Shown in pieces: positions 21,785 to 30,085 of a DNA stretch of 64,000 nt. Numbering within the stretch: position 1 is the first letter of the stretch; every line of letters starts with the position of its first letter. Source of the stretch: Clostridium sp. 'deep sea' (GTDB lineage Bacteria; Bacillota; UBA994; PWPR01); contig NZ_CP063353.1 in NCBI RefSeq assembly GCF_014931565.1, forward strand, positions 62,001-126,000, written 5' to 3'. A program made the position numbers and the translations under genes. Below the pieces are notes generated by a model that ran no database searches, was not told the DNA's origin, and worked only from the letters and a program-made list of their open reading frames with translations.

Positions 21785-21811
21785 TAAATTTTTTGAATTA
21801 TTATCCGATAA
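21785..21811 (+). promoter_or_regulatory. Sigma-D promoter for cheA
   Basis: TAAA at 21785-21788, 16-base spacer, CCGATAA at 21805-21811. This matches the TAAA-N15-GCCGATAA consensus except the leading G. It is about 45 bases before the cheA start region and would drive cheA-cheW-cheR-cheB. Confidence 0.75.
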
Positions 21812-21857
21812 ACATAGTAGGGTATTATGTTTAAATACAGATATGGCGGTGGAGAAT

Positions 21858-23936
21858 ATGGCAAGCTATAATAGTAATGATCCAATGGTTGAATTATATA
21901 TACATGAAACCAATGGCTTAATTGAACAGTTAGAAACTAGAATAATCGAGAGTGAGCGTGAAGGCACTATTGTTAGTGCCATAAACGAAATTTTTAGAGT
22001 TATGCATACCATAAAAGGTAATTCTATGATGATGCAGTTTCATGGCATTGCTAGTTGCGCTCATGCACTAGAAGACTTATTTGATTTTTTAAGGTCGGAA
22101 GAACCAGATGTAGATTACAAAAAAATCACAGATTTTGTGCTTGAAACAGTTGATTACATAAAATCCGAAACAGATAAAATTATGAATAATTTTGAGTTAG
22201 AGGATAACGAAGACCTACAAGAGAGAATTGAGACCCATTTAGAATCATTAAAGGCAGTAGATTTAAGCAAACGAGAGGCAGCTGCTGCTACAAGTACAGA
22301 GCCAAAAAAAGAGAAACAAGACATAAAGGTAGAAACTAAACTAAATAATGAAGAAGAAAAACATGTAGTTAGCGAAAAAAATAAGCAATACTATCTTTGT
22401 AACTTACGTTACGAAGAGGACTGCCAAATGGTTGGTGTAAGGGCCTTTTCAGCAATAAGTCAGCTAAGTGATGAAACGCTAGAAATAAATCATTTTCCAG
22501 CTGATTTAGATGATGAAGAAGCCTCAACGGTTATTGAAAATGGGGGGTTAAAAATAGCTTTTGTTAATGATAAAGGCTATGATGAAACATCATCATTTTT
22601 TACAAGAGTTGCCTTTATGAAAAGCTTAGACCTTCATAAAGTAGACAAAAAAACCTATTTAAAATATAATAAGAATTTGCAAAACGGTGACAATCTTGAT
22701 ATAGAAGACTTTCTTAAAAAAGAGCATGAAAAAAAAGAGAGAAAAAATAAAGAAAAAGCCGAAACTAAAAGCACAACTACAGGACAAAAGTTTATTAGTG
22801 TAAAAGTTTCTAAACTAGACCAACTAATGAATTTTGTATCAGAATTGGTAGTATCAGAGTCAATGGTTACTGGTAATCCTGATTTAAATGGCTTAAAGCT
22901 AGATAATTTTAGAAAAGCAGCTAAACACATGAAAAAAATTATGAATGATTTACAAGATGTTGTAATGGAAATTCGTATGGTACCTTTGGCTTTAACATTT
23001 CAAAAAATGCATCGTTTAGCTCGAGATATGAGTAATAAAACTAGCAAAAAAATGGAACTAGAATTACTTGGTCAAGAAACAGAAGTAGATAAAAATATAA
23101 TTGAACATATCTCAGACCCAATTATGCATCTTGTTCGAAATGCTATTGACCATGGCTTAGAGTCTAATGAAGAGCGTTTGGAAAAGGGAAAGGATCCCAT
23201 TGGTAAAGTAGTGTTAGAAGCCAAACACGCTGGCGGAGAGATTCTAATAATGGTACGCGATGATGGTAAGGGTTTAGATCGAGAAAAAATATTATCAAAG
23301 GCTGAAAGCAAAGGTTTATTAGTAAAAGCTAAAGAAGAATATAGCAATGAAGAGGCCTTTGAATTAATTTTTAATGCCGGATTCTCAACTAGAGAACAAA
23401 TTACTGGATTTTCTGGTAGAGGTGTAGGAATGGATGTTGTAGCTAAAGGTATAGAGCGTATTGGTGGACAAATTCAAATTAAAAGTGAATTGGGTAAAGG
23501 TACCGAGTTTACAATAAGAATACCTCTTACATTAGCAATCATTGACTGTATTTTAGTTAAGGTTGGTGAAGCTAAGTATGCCGTACCTATTACTGCCATA
23601 AAACAGCTATTTGAGGCTAAAGAAGAAGATATAATTAAAGATCCAATGGGCCATGAAATGATTATGATGATGAACAAGTGCATAAAGGTTGTTCGTATTC
23701 ATAAAATACATGGTGTTGAATCAGCTGTAACTAAAATTGATGATGGAATATTTGTATTAGTTGAAAACAATGACAATAGCGTAGGTATTTTTGTAGACAA
23801 GCTTTTAGGAGAATATCAACTAGTTGTTAAAAACTTCTCAAAATATATTAATTATGTTCAGGGTGTTTCTGGCTGTGCTTTACTTGGTGATGGAGACATC
23901 AGTTTAATACTAGACCCATTAGGATTAAGTAGTTAG
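21858..23936 (+). CDS. cheA: Chemotaxis histidine kinase CheA
   Basis: CheA with all domains. An N-terminal HPt domain has the phospho-accepting His in MHTIKGNS (about residue 50). A P2-like CheY/CheB docking region, a dimerisation helix pair (KLDQLMNFVSELVVSESM), an ATPase domain with N box HLVRNAIDHGLES, G boxes VRDDGKG and GRGVGMDVV, and a C-terminal CheW-like domain follow. ATG 21843 is in frame, but only ATG 21858 has a spaced purine stretch (GGTGGAGA), so I prefer it (692 residues). It is first gene of the chemotaxis core unit. Confidence 0.97.
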   Translation: MASYNSNDPMVELYIHETNGLIEQLETRIIESEREGTIVSAINEIFRVMHTIKGNSMMMQFHGIASCAHALEDLFDFLRSEEPDVDYKKITDFVLETVDYIKSETDKIMNNFELEDNEDLQERIETHLESLKAVDLSKREAAAATSTEPKKEKQDIKVETKLNNEEEKHVVSEKNKQYYLCNLRYEEDCQMVGVRAFSAISQLSDETLEINHFPADLDDEEASTVIENGGLKIAFVNDKGYDETSSFFTRVAFMKSLDLHKVDKKTYLKYNKNLQNGDNLDIEDFLKKEHEKKERKNKEKAETKSTTTGQKFISVKVSKLDQLMNFVSELVVSESMVTGNPDLNGLKLDNFRKAAKHMKKIMNDLQDVVMEIRMVPLALTFQKMHRLARDMSNKTSKKMELELLGQETEVDKNIIEHISDPIMHLVRNAIDHGLESNEERLEKGKDPIGKVVLEAKHAGGEILIMVRDDGKGLDREKILSKAESKGLLVKAKEEYSNEEAFELIFNAGFSTREQITGFSGRGVGMDVVAKGIERIGGQIQIKSELGKGTEFTIRIPLTLAIIDCILVKVGEAKYAVPITAIKQLFEAKEEDIIKDPMGHEMIMMMNKCIKVVRIHKIHGVESAVTKIDDGIFVLVENNDNSVGIFVDKLLGEYQLVVKNFSKYINYVQGVSGCALLGDGDISLILDPLGLSS

Positions 23937-23959
23937 TTTACTAAGTAAGGAGGTTAAAG

Positions 23960-24406
23960 ATGATTACTAGTGCCTTAGATGGCAAACACCTAACCTTTGA
24001 GTTAGGTACAGAAACCTATGGTATTGATATAGCCTATGTGCGACAAATAATAAGTATTATAGATATCACAAAAATTCCTGAACAGCCTAACTATGTGAAG
24101 GGTGTAATTAACTTACGTGGAGAAATAATACCTATTGTAGATTTGCGATTAAAATTTGGTAAGCCAGAAAAAACATATGATGAAAAAACTTGCATTATAA
24201 TTTTAGACGTAAAAAAACAAAGTGTAGGTGTAATAGTTGATAATGTTGCAGAAGTAATTACACTCAAAAATGAAGAAATTTCAGATATACCAGAGTTTAA
24301 CCATGGTACAAGTAATAACTTTATACATGGTATAGGTAGGCAAAAGAAAGAAGTTTTTATATTACTTAAGTGTGCAGAATTAGTGAAATTAGGTATTACT
24401 GAATAA
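23960..24406 (+). CDS. cheW: Chemotaxis coupling protein CheW (copy 3, with cheA)
   Basis: A 148-residue CheW with conserved YGIDIAYVRQIIS, PEQPNYVKGVINLRGEIIPIVDLRLKFG and KTCIIILDV segments. AAGGAGG is eight bases before the ATG. It lies 23 nt after cheA, so it is the best candidate for the core coupling protein, with the two receptor-linked copies as accessories. Confidence 0.95.
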   Translation: MITSALDGKHLTFELGTETYGIDIAYVRQIISIIDITKIPEQPNYVKGVINLRGEIIPIVDLRLKFGKPEKTYDEKTCIIILDVKKQSVGVIVDNVAEVITLKNEEISDIPEFNHGTSNNFIHGIGRQKKEVFILLKCAELVKLGITE

Positions 24407-24437
24407 CAAAATAAATATATAAATGTTTTAGAGAGAT

Positions 24438-24460
24438 GCTTTCAGTTTTTAACTGGAGGC
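24438..24460 (+). other. Intercistronic hairpin before cheR
   Basis: GCTTTCAGTT at 24438-24447 pairs with AACTGGAGGC at 24451-24460 (two G-T pairs, three-T loop). No T run follows. It may affect cheR mRNA stability or expression. Confidence 0.4.
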
Positions 24461-24484
24461 ACCTTACATTAGGAGAGTGTAGAT

Positions 24485-25300
24485 TTGCTAATAACAAATA
24501 ATGAATTTCTGAAACTATCTCAGTATATACGAGACAATATAGGTATAGACTTAAGTGAGAAAAAGAAAAATTTATTGAGCAGTAGACTAGGTATGGTTAT
24601 TGAAAATGGTAGCTTTGGTAGTTTTTCTGCATATTATGACTATGTAGTAAATGATAAAACAGGCCAAGCTGTAAATCAATTAATTGATAAAATAACCACA
24701 AACCATACCTACTTTTATAGAGAAAAACAACACTATGAATATTTATCAGCAGAGGTGCTTCCTTATTTAGTAGAAGCAAATAAAGAGCATCGTGACTTAA
24801 GAATATGGAGTGCTGGCTGTTCTTCTGGGGAGGAACCTTATACCATAGCTATGGTTTTAGCCGATTTCCTGGGAAATAAAAAAACTCTGTGGGATAGCAA
24901 GATTTTAGCTACCGATATATCCAATAATGTGCTTGCAAAAGCTAAAGAGGGTATTTACACAGAAGAGAATTTAAAAAACAATCCACCGTTGTGGAATTAT
25001 AAGTATTTTAAAGCTTTAGAAGATGAAAAGTTTATGATTAATGATGTTATAAAAAAAGAGGTAATCTTTAGACGACTTAATTTGTTAAGTACCTTTAATT
25101 TTAAGAAAAAATTTCATATAATCTTTTGTAGAAATGTTATGATATATTTTGATGCTCCAACCAGAAATAAATTAATAAAAAAATTCTTTGACATACTTGA
25201 GCCAGGTGGATACTTTTTTATTAGCCACTCAGAGAGTATTGATCGAGGGGTTTCTGGTTTTAAGTATATTAAGCCTTCAATATATAGAAAAGAATTGTAA
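24485..25300 (+). CDS. cheR: Chemotaxis receptor methyltransferase CheR
   Basis: CheR uses S-adenosylmethionine to methylate receptor glutamates. An N-terminal helical domain (LSQYIRDNIGIDLSEKKKNLLSSRLG) precedes the Rossmann-type methyltransferase domain with SAM motif RIWSAGCSSGEEPYTIAM and the HIIFCRNVMIYFD segment. TTG is the only plausible start, with AGGAGAG eight bases upstream. 271 residues, normal length. cheB begins 2 nt after the stop. Confidence 0.95.
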   Translation: MLITNNEFLKLSQYIRDNIGIDLSEKKKNLLSSRLGMVIENGSFGSFSAYYDYVVNDKTGQAVNQLIDKITTNHTYFYREKQHYEYLSAEVLPYLVEANKEHRDLRIWSAGCSSGEEPYTIAMVLADFLGNKKTLWDSKILATDISNNVLAKAKEGIYTEENLKNNPPLWNYKYFKALEDEKFMINDVIKKEVIFRRLNLLSTFNFKKKFHIIFCRNVMIYFDAPTRNKLIKKFFDILEPGGYFFISHSESIDRGVSGFKYIKPSIYRKEL

Positions 25301-25301
25301 T

Positions 25302-26339
25302 ATGAAAAAAAGAAAAAAACTTAGAGTATTAATAGCTGATGACTCAGCACTTTTTAGAGCTGTTTTAGAAAAAAAACTCTCAGCTGACCAAGATATAGAA
25401 ATAGTAGCTAAAGCAGCAAATCCGTATGAAGCAAGAGATATGATTATTAAACATCGCCCAGATGTAATGACCTTAGATGTAGAGATGCCTAAAATGAATG
25501 GTATTGAGTTTGTTAAAAAATTAATGCCCCAATATCCAATGCCAATAGTAATGGTTAGTTCTTTAAATGATACCGTATTTGACGCATTAAACGCTGGCGC
25601 TGTTGATTTTGTAAATAAGCCAAGCAGTAGTGATGGTGTGGATATGTTCATAAAAGAATTAATTGTAAAAATTAAAATTGCTTCAACAGTAAATGTTGGG
25701 GATTTTAAACACTTAAATAAAAAAGTGACATCATTAAATGAGGTAAACTACAATTCTGATATTAGGTTGATTGCTATTGGAGCTTCAACTGGTGGCACTA
25801 TTGCCGTTTCCAAGGTTCTGAAAGGTTTAACTCGGGGTGTTCCTGGTATTGTAATTGTGCAGCATATGCCTCCAGTGTTTACAAAAATGTTTGCAGAACG
25901 TATGAACAATGAATGTTTGTTAGCAGTAAAAGAGGCGGAAGACGGTGATGAAATTACTCCAGGCAGAGCCTTTATAGCACCAGGTGATAGCCATATAAGG
26001 GTAACAAGAAAAGGCAGTAAATACATTATTAAAACCGAAAAATATAATGAAAAAAATAAAGTGAATGGGCACTGCCCTTCGGTAGACGTTTTATTTAACT
26101 CTGTATCACAGAATGTAAGAGATAAAGCTATTGGTGTTATTCTTACGGGTATGGGTAAAGACGGTGCTTTAGGATTAAAACGTATGAAAGCTAGTGGTGC
26201 AATAACAATTGGTCAAGATCAATCTACTAGTGTTGTTTATGGAATGCCGAAGGTTGCTTATGATTTAGGTGCTGTTAAGTACCAGTTACCTATTGAGCAA
26301 ATATCTGAAAAAATTCAGATGATTCTGAAAAAAAATTAA
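25302..26339 (+). CDS. cheB: Chemotaxis methylesterase/deamidase CheB
   Basis: CheB has an N-terminal receiver (phospho-acceptor Asp in TLDVEMP) and a C-terminal esterase domain with the catalytic Ser in IGASTGGT, His in VQHMPPVF and Asp in GMGKDGA. It removes methyl groups from receptors and can deamidate glutamines. The frame is open further upstream inside cheR, but ATG 25302 gives the standard N-terminus KKLRVLIADDSALFR. 345 residues. Only a weak ribosome site precedes it, so translation may be coupled to cheR. Confidence 0.95.
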   Translation: MKKRKKLRVLIADDSALFRAVLEKKLSADQDIEIVAKAANPYEARDMIIKHRPDVMTLDVEMPKMNGIEFVKKLMPQYPMPIVMVSSLNDTVFDALNAGAVDFVNKPSSSDGVDMFIKELIVKIKIASTVNVGDFKHLNKKVTSLNEVNYNSDIRLIAIGASTGGTIAVSKVLKGLTRGVPGIVIVQHMPPVFTKMFAERMNNECLLAVKEAEDGDEITPGRAFIAPGDSHIRVTRKGSKYIIKTEKYNEKNKVNGHCPSVDVLFNSVSQNVRDKAIGVILTGMGKDGALGLKRMKASGAITIGQDQSTSVVYGMPKVAYDLGAVKYQLPIEQISEKIQMILKKN

Positions 26340-26357
26340 TAAAATATAAAAGAATAT

Positions 26358-26386
26358 TAGTAATAATGCATGGTTTTTTATATAAT
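26358..26386 (+). promoter_or_regulatory. Weak sigma-A-like promoter before cheD
   Basis: A perfect TATAAT at 26381-26386 with poor -35 choices (TAGTAA or TTAGTA at 17-18 bases). It lies in the 83-base gap between cheB and cheD. Confidence 0.3.
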
Positions 26387-26422
26387 AGTACTTAAGATTA
26401 AGATAATATTGGAGTTGTAAGG

Positions 26423-26920
26423 TTGAAAAAAGAGTTTGTTGTAGGCATATCTGACTATAAAATAACTAAAAATCCAAATAAACTAATTACATATGCACTA
26501 GGTTCTTGTGTAGGAACTGTTATTTTAGATCCTATTAATAAAATTGGTGGATTATCTCATATTCTATTATACGATAGTACATTGTTTAATAAGAATATTG
26601 AAGTAAAAAAATATGCCGATACTGCTATTCCTGATATGGTTAACAATCTTATTATTTATGGTGCGAAACGCAGTAATTTAATGGCATATATAGCAGGCGG
26701 TGCGAAAACGTTTTTAAAAGAAAAAGTCACATCTTATTTTGATATTGGTAATTCAAATATAAAGGCAGTAAAACAAGTTTTAAAGGAATTGAAAATACCA
26801 ATAGTACAAGAAGATGTAGGTGGAAGTGTAGGCAGAACTATGTCTATAGACCTTGAAAATCTAAAAGTTTTCATTAAATATGCAAAACACTTAAATGATA
26901 TACAAGTAAAACAGCTTTAA
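26423..26920 (+). CDS. cheD: Chemoreceptor glutamine deamidase CheD
   Basis: CheD deamidates receptor glutamines and in Firmicutes cooperates with CheC-type phosphatases. The catalytic cysteine lies in ALGSCVGTV (about residue 29) and the histidine in GGLSHILL. 165 residues, normal. TTG start after GGAG and AAGG purines. No cheC gene is in the window. The CheC-like domains of FliY may supply that partner. Confidence 0.95.
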   Translation: MKKEFVVGISDYKITKNPNKLITYALGSCVGTVILDPINKIGGLSHILLYDSTLFNKNIEVKKYADTAIPDMVNNLIIYGAKRSNLMAYIAGGAKTFLKEKVTSYFDIGNSNIKAVKQVLKELKIPIVQEDVGGSVGRTMSIDLENLKVFIKYAKHLNDIQVKQL

Positions 26921-26973
26921 GAGTTTTGGGGAGATAATAATTAATAATCTTATAAATAAGGGAGATTTTTATT

Positions 26974-27339
26974 ATGGCTAAGAGTATCTTAATTGTTGAT
27001 GACGCAGCTTTTATGCGTATGATGTTAAAAAACCTTTTAGAAAAAGAAGGTTTTGAAGTAATTGGTGAAGCCCAAAATGGCAAAAAGGCTGTTGAAGCTT
27101 ATCAAGAATTAAATCCAGACTTAGTTCTAATGGACATAACAATGCCTGAGATGGATGGAATTGAAGCCTTACGTTGGATTAAAAAAATAAATCCAAAGGC
27201 AAAAGTTATTATGTGTAGCGCTATGGGTCAGCAGGGTATGGTTATGGATGCAATTAAGTCTGGTGCTAGCGATTTTATTGTAAAGCCTTTTGATAATGTG
27301 AGGGTGCTTGAGTCATTGAATAAAGCTTTAGGTTTATAA
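26974..27339 (+). CDS. cheY: Chemotaxis response regulator CheY
   Basis: Single receiver domain of 121 residues. Acidic pocket DD at 9-10, phospho-acceptor Asp54 (LMDITMP), the conserved switch Ser (MCSAMG) and Lys in VKPF are all present. Phosphorylated by CheA, it binds FliM/FliY. AAGGGAG precedes the ATG. Confidence 0.97.
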   Translation: MAKSILIVDDAAFMRMMLKNLLEKEGFEVIGEAQNGKKAVEAYQELNPDLVLMDITMPEMDGIEALRWIKKINPKAKVIMCSAMGQQGMVMDAIKSGASDFIVKPFDNVRVLESLNKALGL

Positions 27340-27390
27340 TGAAATACAGGATTTTTAACTATAATACTGCACTACAAGGATGTGACATGA

Positions 27391-28440
27391 ATGAGTGAAG
27401 GCACATTAACTCAAGAGCAAATTGATGCTTTACTAAATGGTGGAATGAAATCATCAGAGCCAGAACCTGAGGAAGTAAGCCATGTTGTTTTGTCTGATGA
27501 TGAAAAAGATGTAATAGGTGAGGCTGGTAATATTTTTATTTCAACATCTGCTACATCGTTATCAAAAATACTTAACAAAAGAGTACAAATTACCACGCCA
27601 GTTGTATCAGTTTCTAATCTTAAAAAGATACACGCTGGTATGCAAATACCATATGTAGTTTTAAAGGTAAGGTTCGAAAGAGGCATAGTAGGAACTAATC
27701 TTTTACTTATTAAAACAGAAGATGCTTCTGTAATTGCTGATATTATGATGGGTGGTCAAGGTACAAACAAAAAACAGGAGCTTAGTGAAATAGAACTAAG
27801 TGCTGTATCAGAAGCTATGAACCAAATGATTGGATCAGCAGCAACCTCTATTGCTCAAATGATGAGTAGAGTTGTAGACATTAGCGCCCCAGAGGTTGAG
27901 GTATGGTCTACATTGTCTGATATAGAATCTGGTGATTTTTCTGGAAATCAAGAGTTTGTTAAAATTGGTTTTGTTATGTCAATAGAAGGGCTGTTAGAGA
28001 CAAGCATAATGCAGTTATACTCTATTGAAACAGTAAAAGAGATTGTAGAAGTATTAACTAATGGCCTTAATAATACCAGCCCCCAAGTTTCAGCCAAGAG
28101 TGAACAGACAGAAAGCCCTGAGCCTCAAAAAGAGAGCTTAGTTGGTGAAACTGAAAGGGTATATATAGATAGAGAATTACCTGAAAATATGGATTTATTA
28201 CTTGATGTTCAACTCGACTTAAGTGTAGTATTTGGAAAAACTCGTAAGACAATTAGTGATATACTAAAGTTCGGAACAGGTACTGTAGTAGAGCTAGATG
28301 GTTATGTTGATGAGCCTCTGGAGATATACGTAAACAACAAGCTAATAGCCTACGGTGAAGTTGTTGTAGTTGAAGAAAAATACGGTATTAGAGTAACAGA
28401 TATTGTAACACCTCAGAGTAGATTAGCTACATTAATGTAA
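27391..28440 (+). CDS. fliY: Flagellar motor switch phosphatase FliY
   Basis: FliY of 349 residues, an architecture typical of Firmicutes. An N-terminal CheY-binding peptide (LTQEQIDALLNGG) is followed by a CheC-like phosphatase domain with two signature helices (DVIGEAGNIFISTSATSLS and LSAVSEAMNQMIGSAATSIAQ), a linker, and a C-terminal SpoA/FliN domain (LLDVQLDLSVVFGKTRKTISDIL). It removes phosphate from CheY-P at the C-ring. It is co-located with cheY and ends this unit with a strong terminator. Confidence 0.96.
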   Translation: MSEGTLTQEQIDALLNGGMKSSEPEPEEVSHVVLSDDEKDVIGEAGNIFISTSATSLSKILNKRVQITTPVVSVSNLKKIHAGMQIPYVVLKVRFERGIVGTNLLLIKTEDASVIADIMMGGQGTNKKQELSEIELSAVSEAMNQMIGSAATSIAQMMSRVVDISAPEVEVWSTLSDIESGDFSGNQEFVKIGFVMSIEGLLETSIMQLYSIETVKEIVEVLTNGLNNTSPQVSAKSEQTESPEPQKESLVGETERVYIDRELPENMDLLLDVQLDLSVVFGKTRKTISDILKFGTGTVVELDGYVDEPLEIYVNNKLIAYGEVVVVEEKYGIRVTDIVTPQSRLATLM

Positions 28441-28519
28441 ACAAATAGTAGCAATGTCTATTAACTAAATAATCAATCTGTTAAAGTAGATTGTTACCTT
28501 AAAATTAACAATAATAAAG

Positions 28520-28570
28520 ATAATTCTCAGAATATCACTACATTATAGTGACTGGGAGTTATTTTTTTTA
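28520..28570 (+). terminator. Rho-independent terminator after fliY
   Basis: Outer stem ATAATTCTC (28520-28528) with GGGAGTTAT (28554-28562, two G-T pairs), inner stem TCACTA/TAGTGA (28535-28540, 28546-28551), then a long T run. Confidence 0.85.
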
Positions 28571-28806
28571 TTTTTTTTTAATTTTTTTGATAAATTTTTT
28601 TGCAATAGTTTAGCTATTAATTAAAAATAAGTAAAATAATGTAAATTATCTTGATAGATTAAATTAGGTTATGTATAAAGAAATATCGCTTTTAAAGAAT
28701 GCATCTTTAAATAAATTTTAAATTACATGTATTAATAGTGCTTATCTAGTATCTTAAATATCTAAAACTTAAACTTAAATTTATATTAAAATGTAATGTA
28801 TCACTG

Positions 28807-28835
28807 TTGTAAGATGTCGAATTATGGATTATAAT
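28807..28835 (+). promoter_or_regulatory. Sigma-A-type promoter for the flgB rod operon
   Basis: TTGTAA at 28807-28812, 17-base spacer, perfect TATAAT at 28830-28835, 68 bases before flgB. No sigma-D-type box with the N16 spacing lies in this 330-base gap, as expected for an early class that makes FliA itself. The rest of the gap is featureless AT-rich DNA. Confidence 0.55.
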
Positions 28836-28902
28836 TATTAAAAATAGTATATTTTGTACCTAAATATGGGTATGCTGTTAATTCAAAAAAAGGAGAATGC
28901 CA

Positions 28903-29292
28903 GTGTTTAGCAATATGTATAGTCGGTTAGATTTCTTTCAAAAAGGCTTAGATGGATTACAAAAAAGACATGAAACTATTGCCAATAATATAGCTAATCA
29001 TGATACCCCAGGCTTTAAGGCTAAAGATGTTAATTTTCAACAGGTTTTAACAAGGCATCTAAAAAACAATAAAGTCAGTGATCCCGAAGTAAAAACTATC
29101 AAAAAGCAATTTAATATGTTCTCTATTTATAATAAAAAGGGACTCTTAGAAAACATTGATGGAAATAATGTTAACGTAGATAAAGAGATGGTGGCACTCT
29201 CCGACAACAAAATGCAATATGACCTTATGGTTGAAGCATTAAGATCACAAATGAAACTATTTGATATAGTTATTGATTCTACAAAGAGGTGA
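28903..29292 (+). CDS. flgB: Flagellar proximal rod protein FlgB
   Basis: FlgB with the family motif RHETIANNIANHDTPGFKAKDVNF near the N-terminus and a C-terminal helix that packs in the rod core. ATG 28897 is in frame but lies one base after the AGGAG. GTG 28903 is seven bases away and gives the standard N-terminus MFSNMYSRLDFFQKGL, so I prefer it. 129 residues. First gene of the flgBC-fliEFG operon. Confidence 0.95.
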   Translation: MFSNMYSRLDFFQKGLDGLQKRHETIANNIANHDTPGFKAKDVNFQQVLTRHLKNNKVSDPEVKTIKKQFNMFSIYNKKGLLENIDGNNVNVDKEMVALSDNKMQYDLMVEALRSQMKLFDIVIDSTKR

Positions 29293-29297
29293 TGTAA

Positions 29298-29738
29298 ATG
29301 AGTTTTTTAAGATCGTTAGACATTAGTGCAACTGGATTAATTGCTCAAAAGAAGAGAATTGAAGTTGTAGCGCAAAATATCTCTAATGCTGAAACTATAA
29401 TTACAGATTCTGGAGACCCATATAGAGCCAAATCAGTTGTGTTTAGAGAAAGCAAAGAAAACAAAACTTTTAGTAGAACTTTAGATAGTTTTAGTAGACC
29501 GCGAGAAGGAAGTGGTGTAGAAATTGACAACATAGTAGAAGACCAAACACCATTCAAGCTCTCATATGATCCTACGCATCCACTGGCTAATAAAGATGGT
29601 TATGTGAAGCTATCTAATGTAAATACAACCGAGGAAATGTTAAAGCTAATGGCAGCATCTAGGGCATACGAAGCTAACTCAATGGTATTAACAGCTACAA
29701 AAACTATGTTTTCAAAATCGCTTGAGATACTCAAATAA
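29298..29738 (+). CDS. flgC: Flagellar rod protein FlgC
   Basis: A 146-residue FlgC with the N-terminal LDISATGLIAQKKRIEVVAQNISNAET and C-terminal NTTEEMLKLMAASRAYEANSMVLTATKTMF, which form the rod coiled coil. It starts 5 nt after flgB, with GAGGTGA before the ATG. Confidence 0.96.
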   Translation: MSFLRSLDISATGLIAQKKRIEVVAQNISNAETIITDSGDPYRAKSVVFRESKENKTFSRTLDSFSRPREGSGVEIDNIVEDQTPFKLSYDPTHPLANKDGYVKLSNVNTTEEMLKLMAASRAYEANSMVLTATKTMFSKSLEILK

Positions 29739-29757
29739 TACATAAAGGATACATACT

Positions 29758-30054
29758 ATGAGAACACAATCCATAACCCCTGTTATAAAGGGTAATTTAG
29801 GTTCTATAAAACAAGTTGCAACTGTTTCTAGCAATGTAAGTTTTGGCGATGTGTTACAAGAGGCATTAAATAAAATAGACAATGATATTAATACATCTGG
29901 TTCATCATTTAATACTTTGGCCACTGGTAATAGTGATGGTTATCATAAATTTTTACTTGAAACAGAAAAAACAGCAATGAACTTACAACTAACGCTTCAA
30001 GTCAGAAATAAAGCAATTGATGCCTATAATGAAATAATGAGAATGCAGCTATAG
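29758..30054 (+). CDS. fliE: Flagellar hook-basal body protein FliE
   Basis: FliE joins the MS ring to the rod and is the first exported substrate. 98 residues. The C-terminal helix KTAMNLQLTLQVRNKAIDAYNEIMRMQL is diagnostic. AAAGGA precedes the ATG. Confidence 0.95.
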   Translation: MRTQSITPVIKGNLGSIKQVATVSSNVSFGDVLQEALNKIDNDINTSGSSFNTLATGNSDGYHKFLLETEKTAMNLQLTLQVRNKAIDAYNEIMRMQL

Positions 30055-30085
30055 TTTTTGATATTTTTGAATGGAGTATTAAATT

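Noticed and set aside
22655-23347. Minus-strand ORFs of 90 residues inside cheA
   Set aside because: Shadow frames of a strongly conserved kinase; compositions are Ser/Leu/Phe-rich, typical of reading the complement of AT-rich coding DNA.
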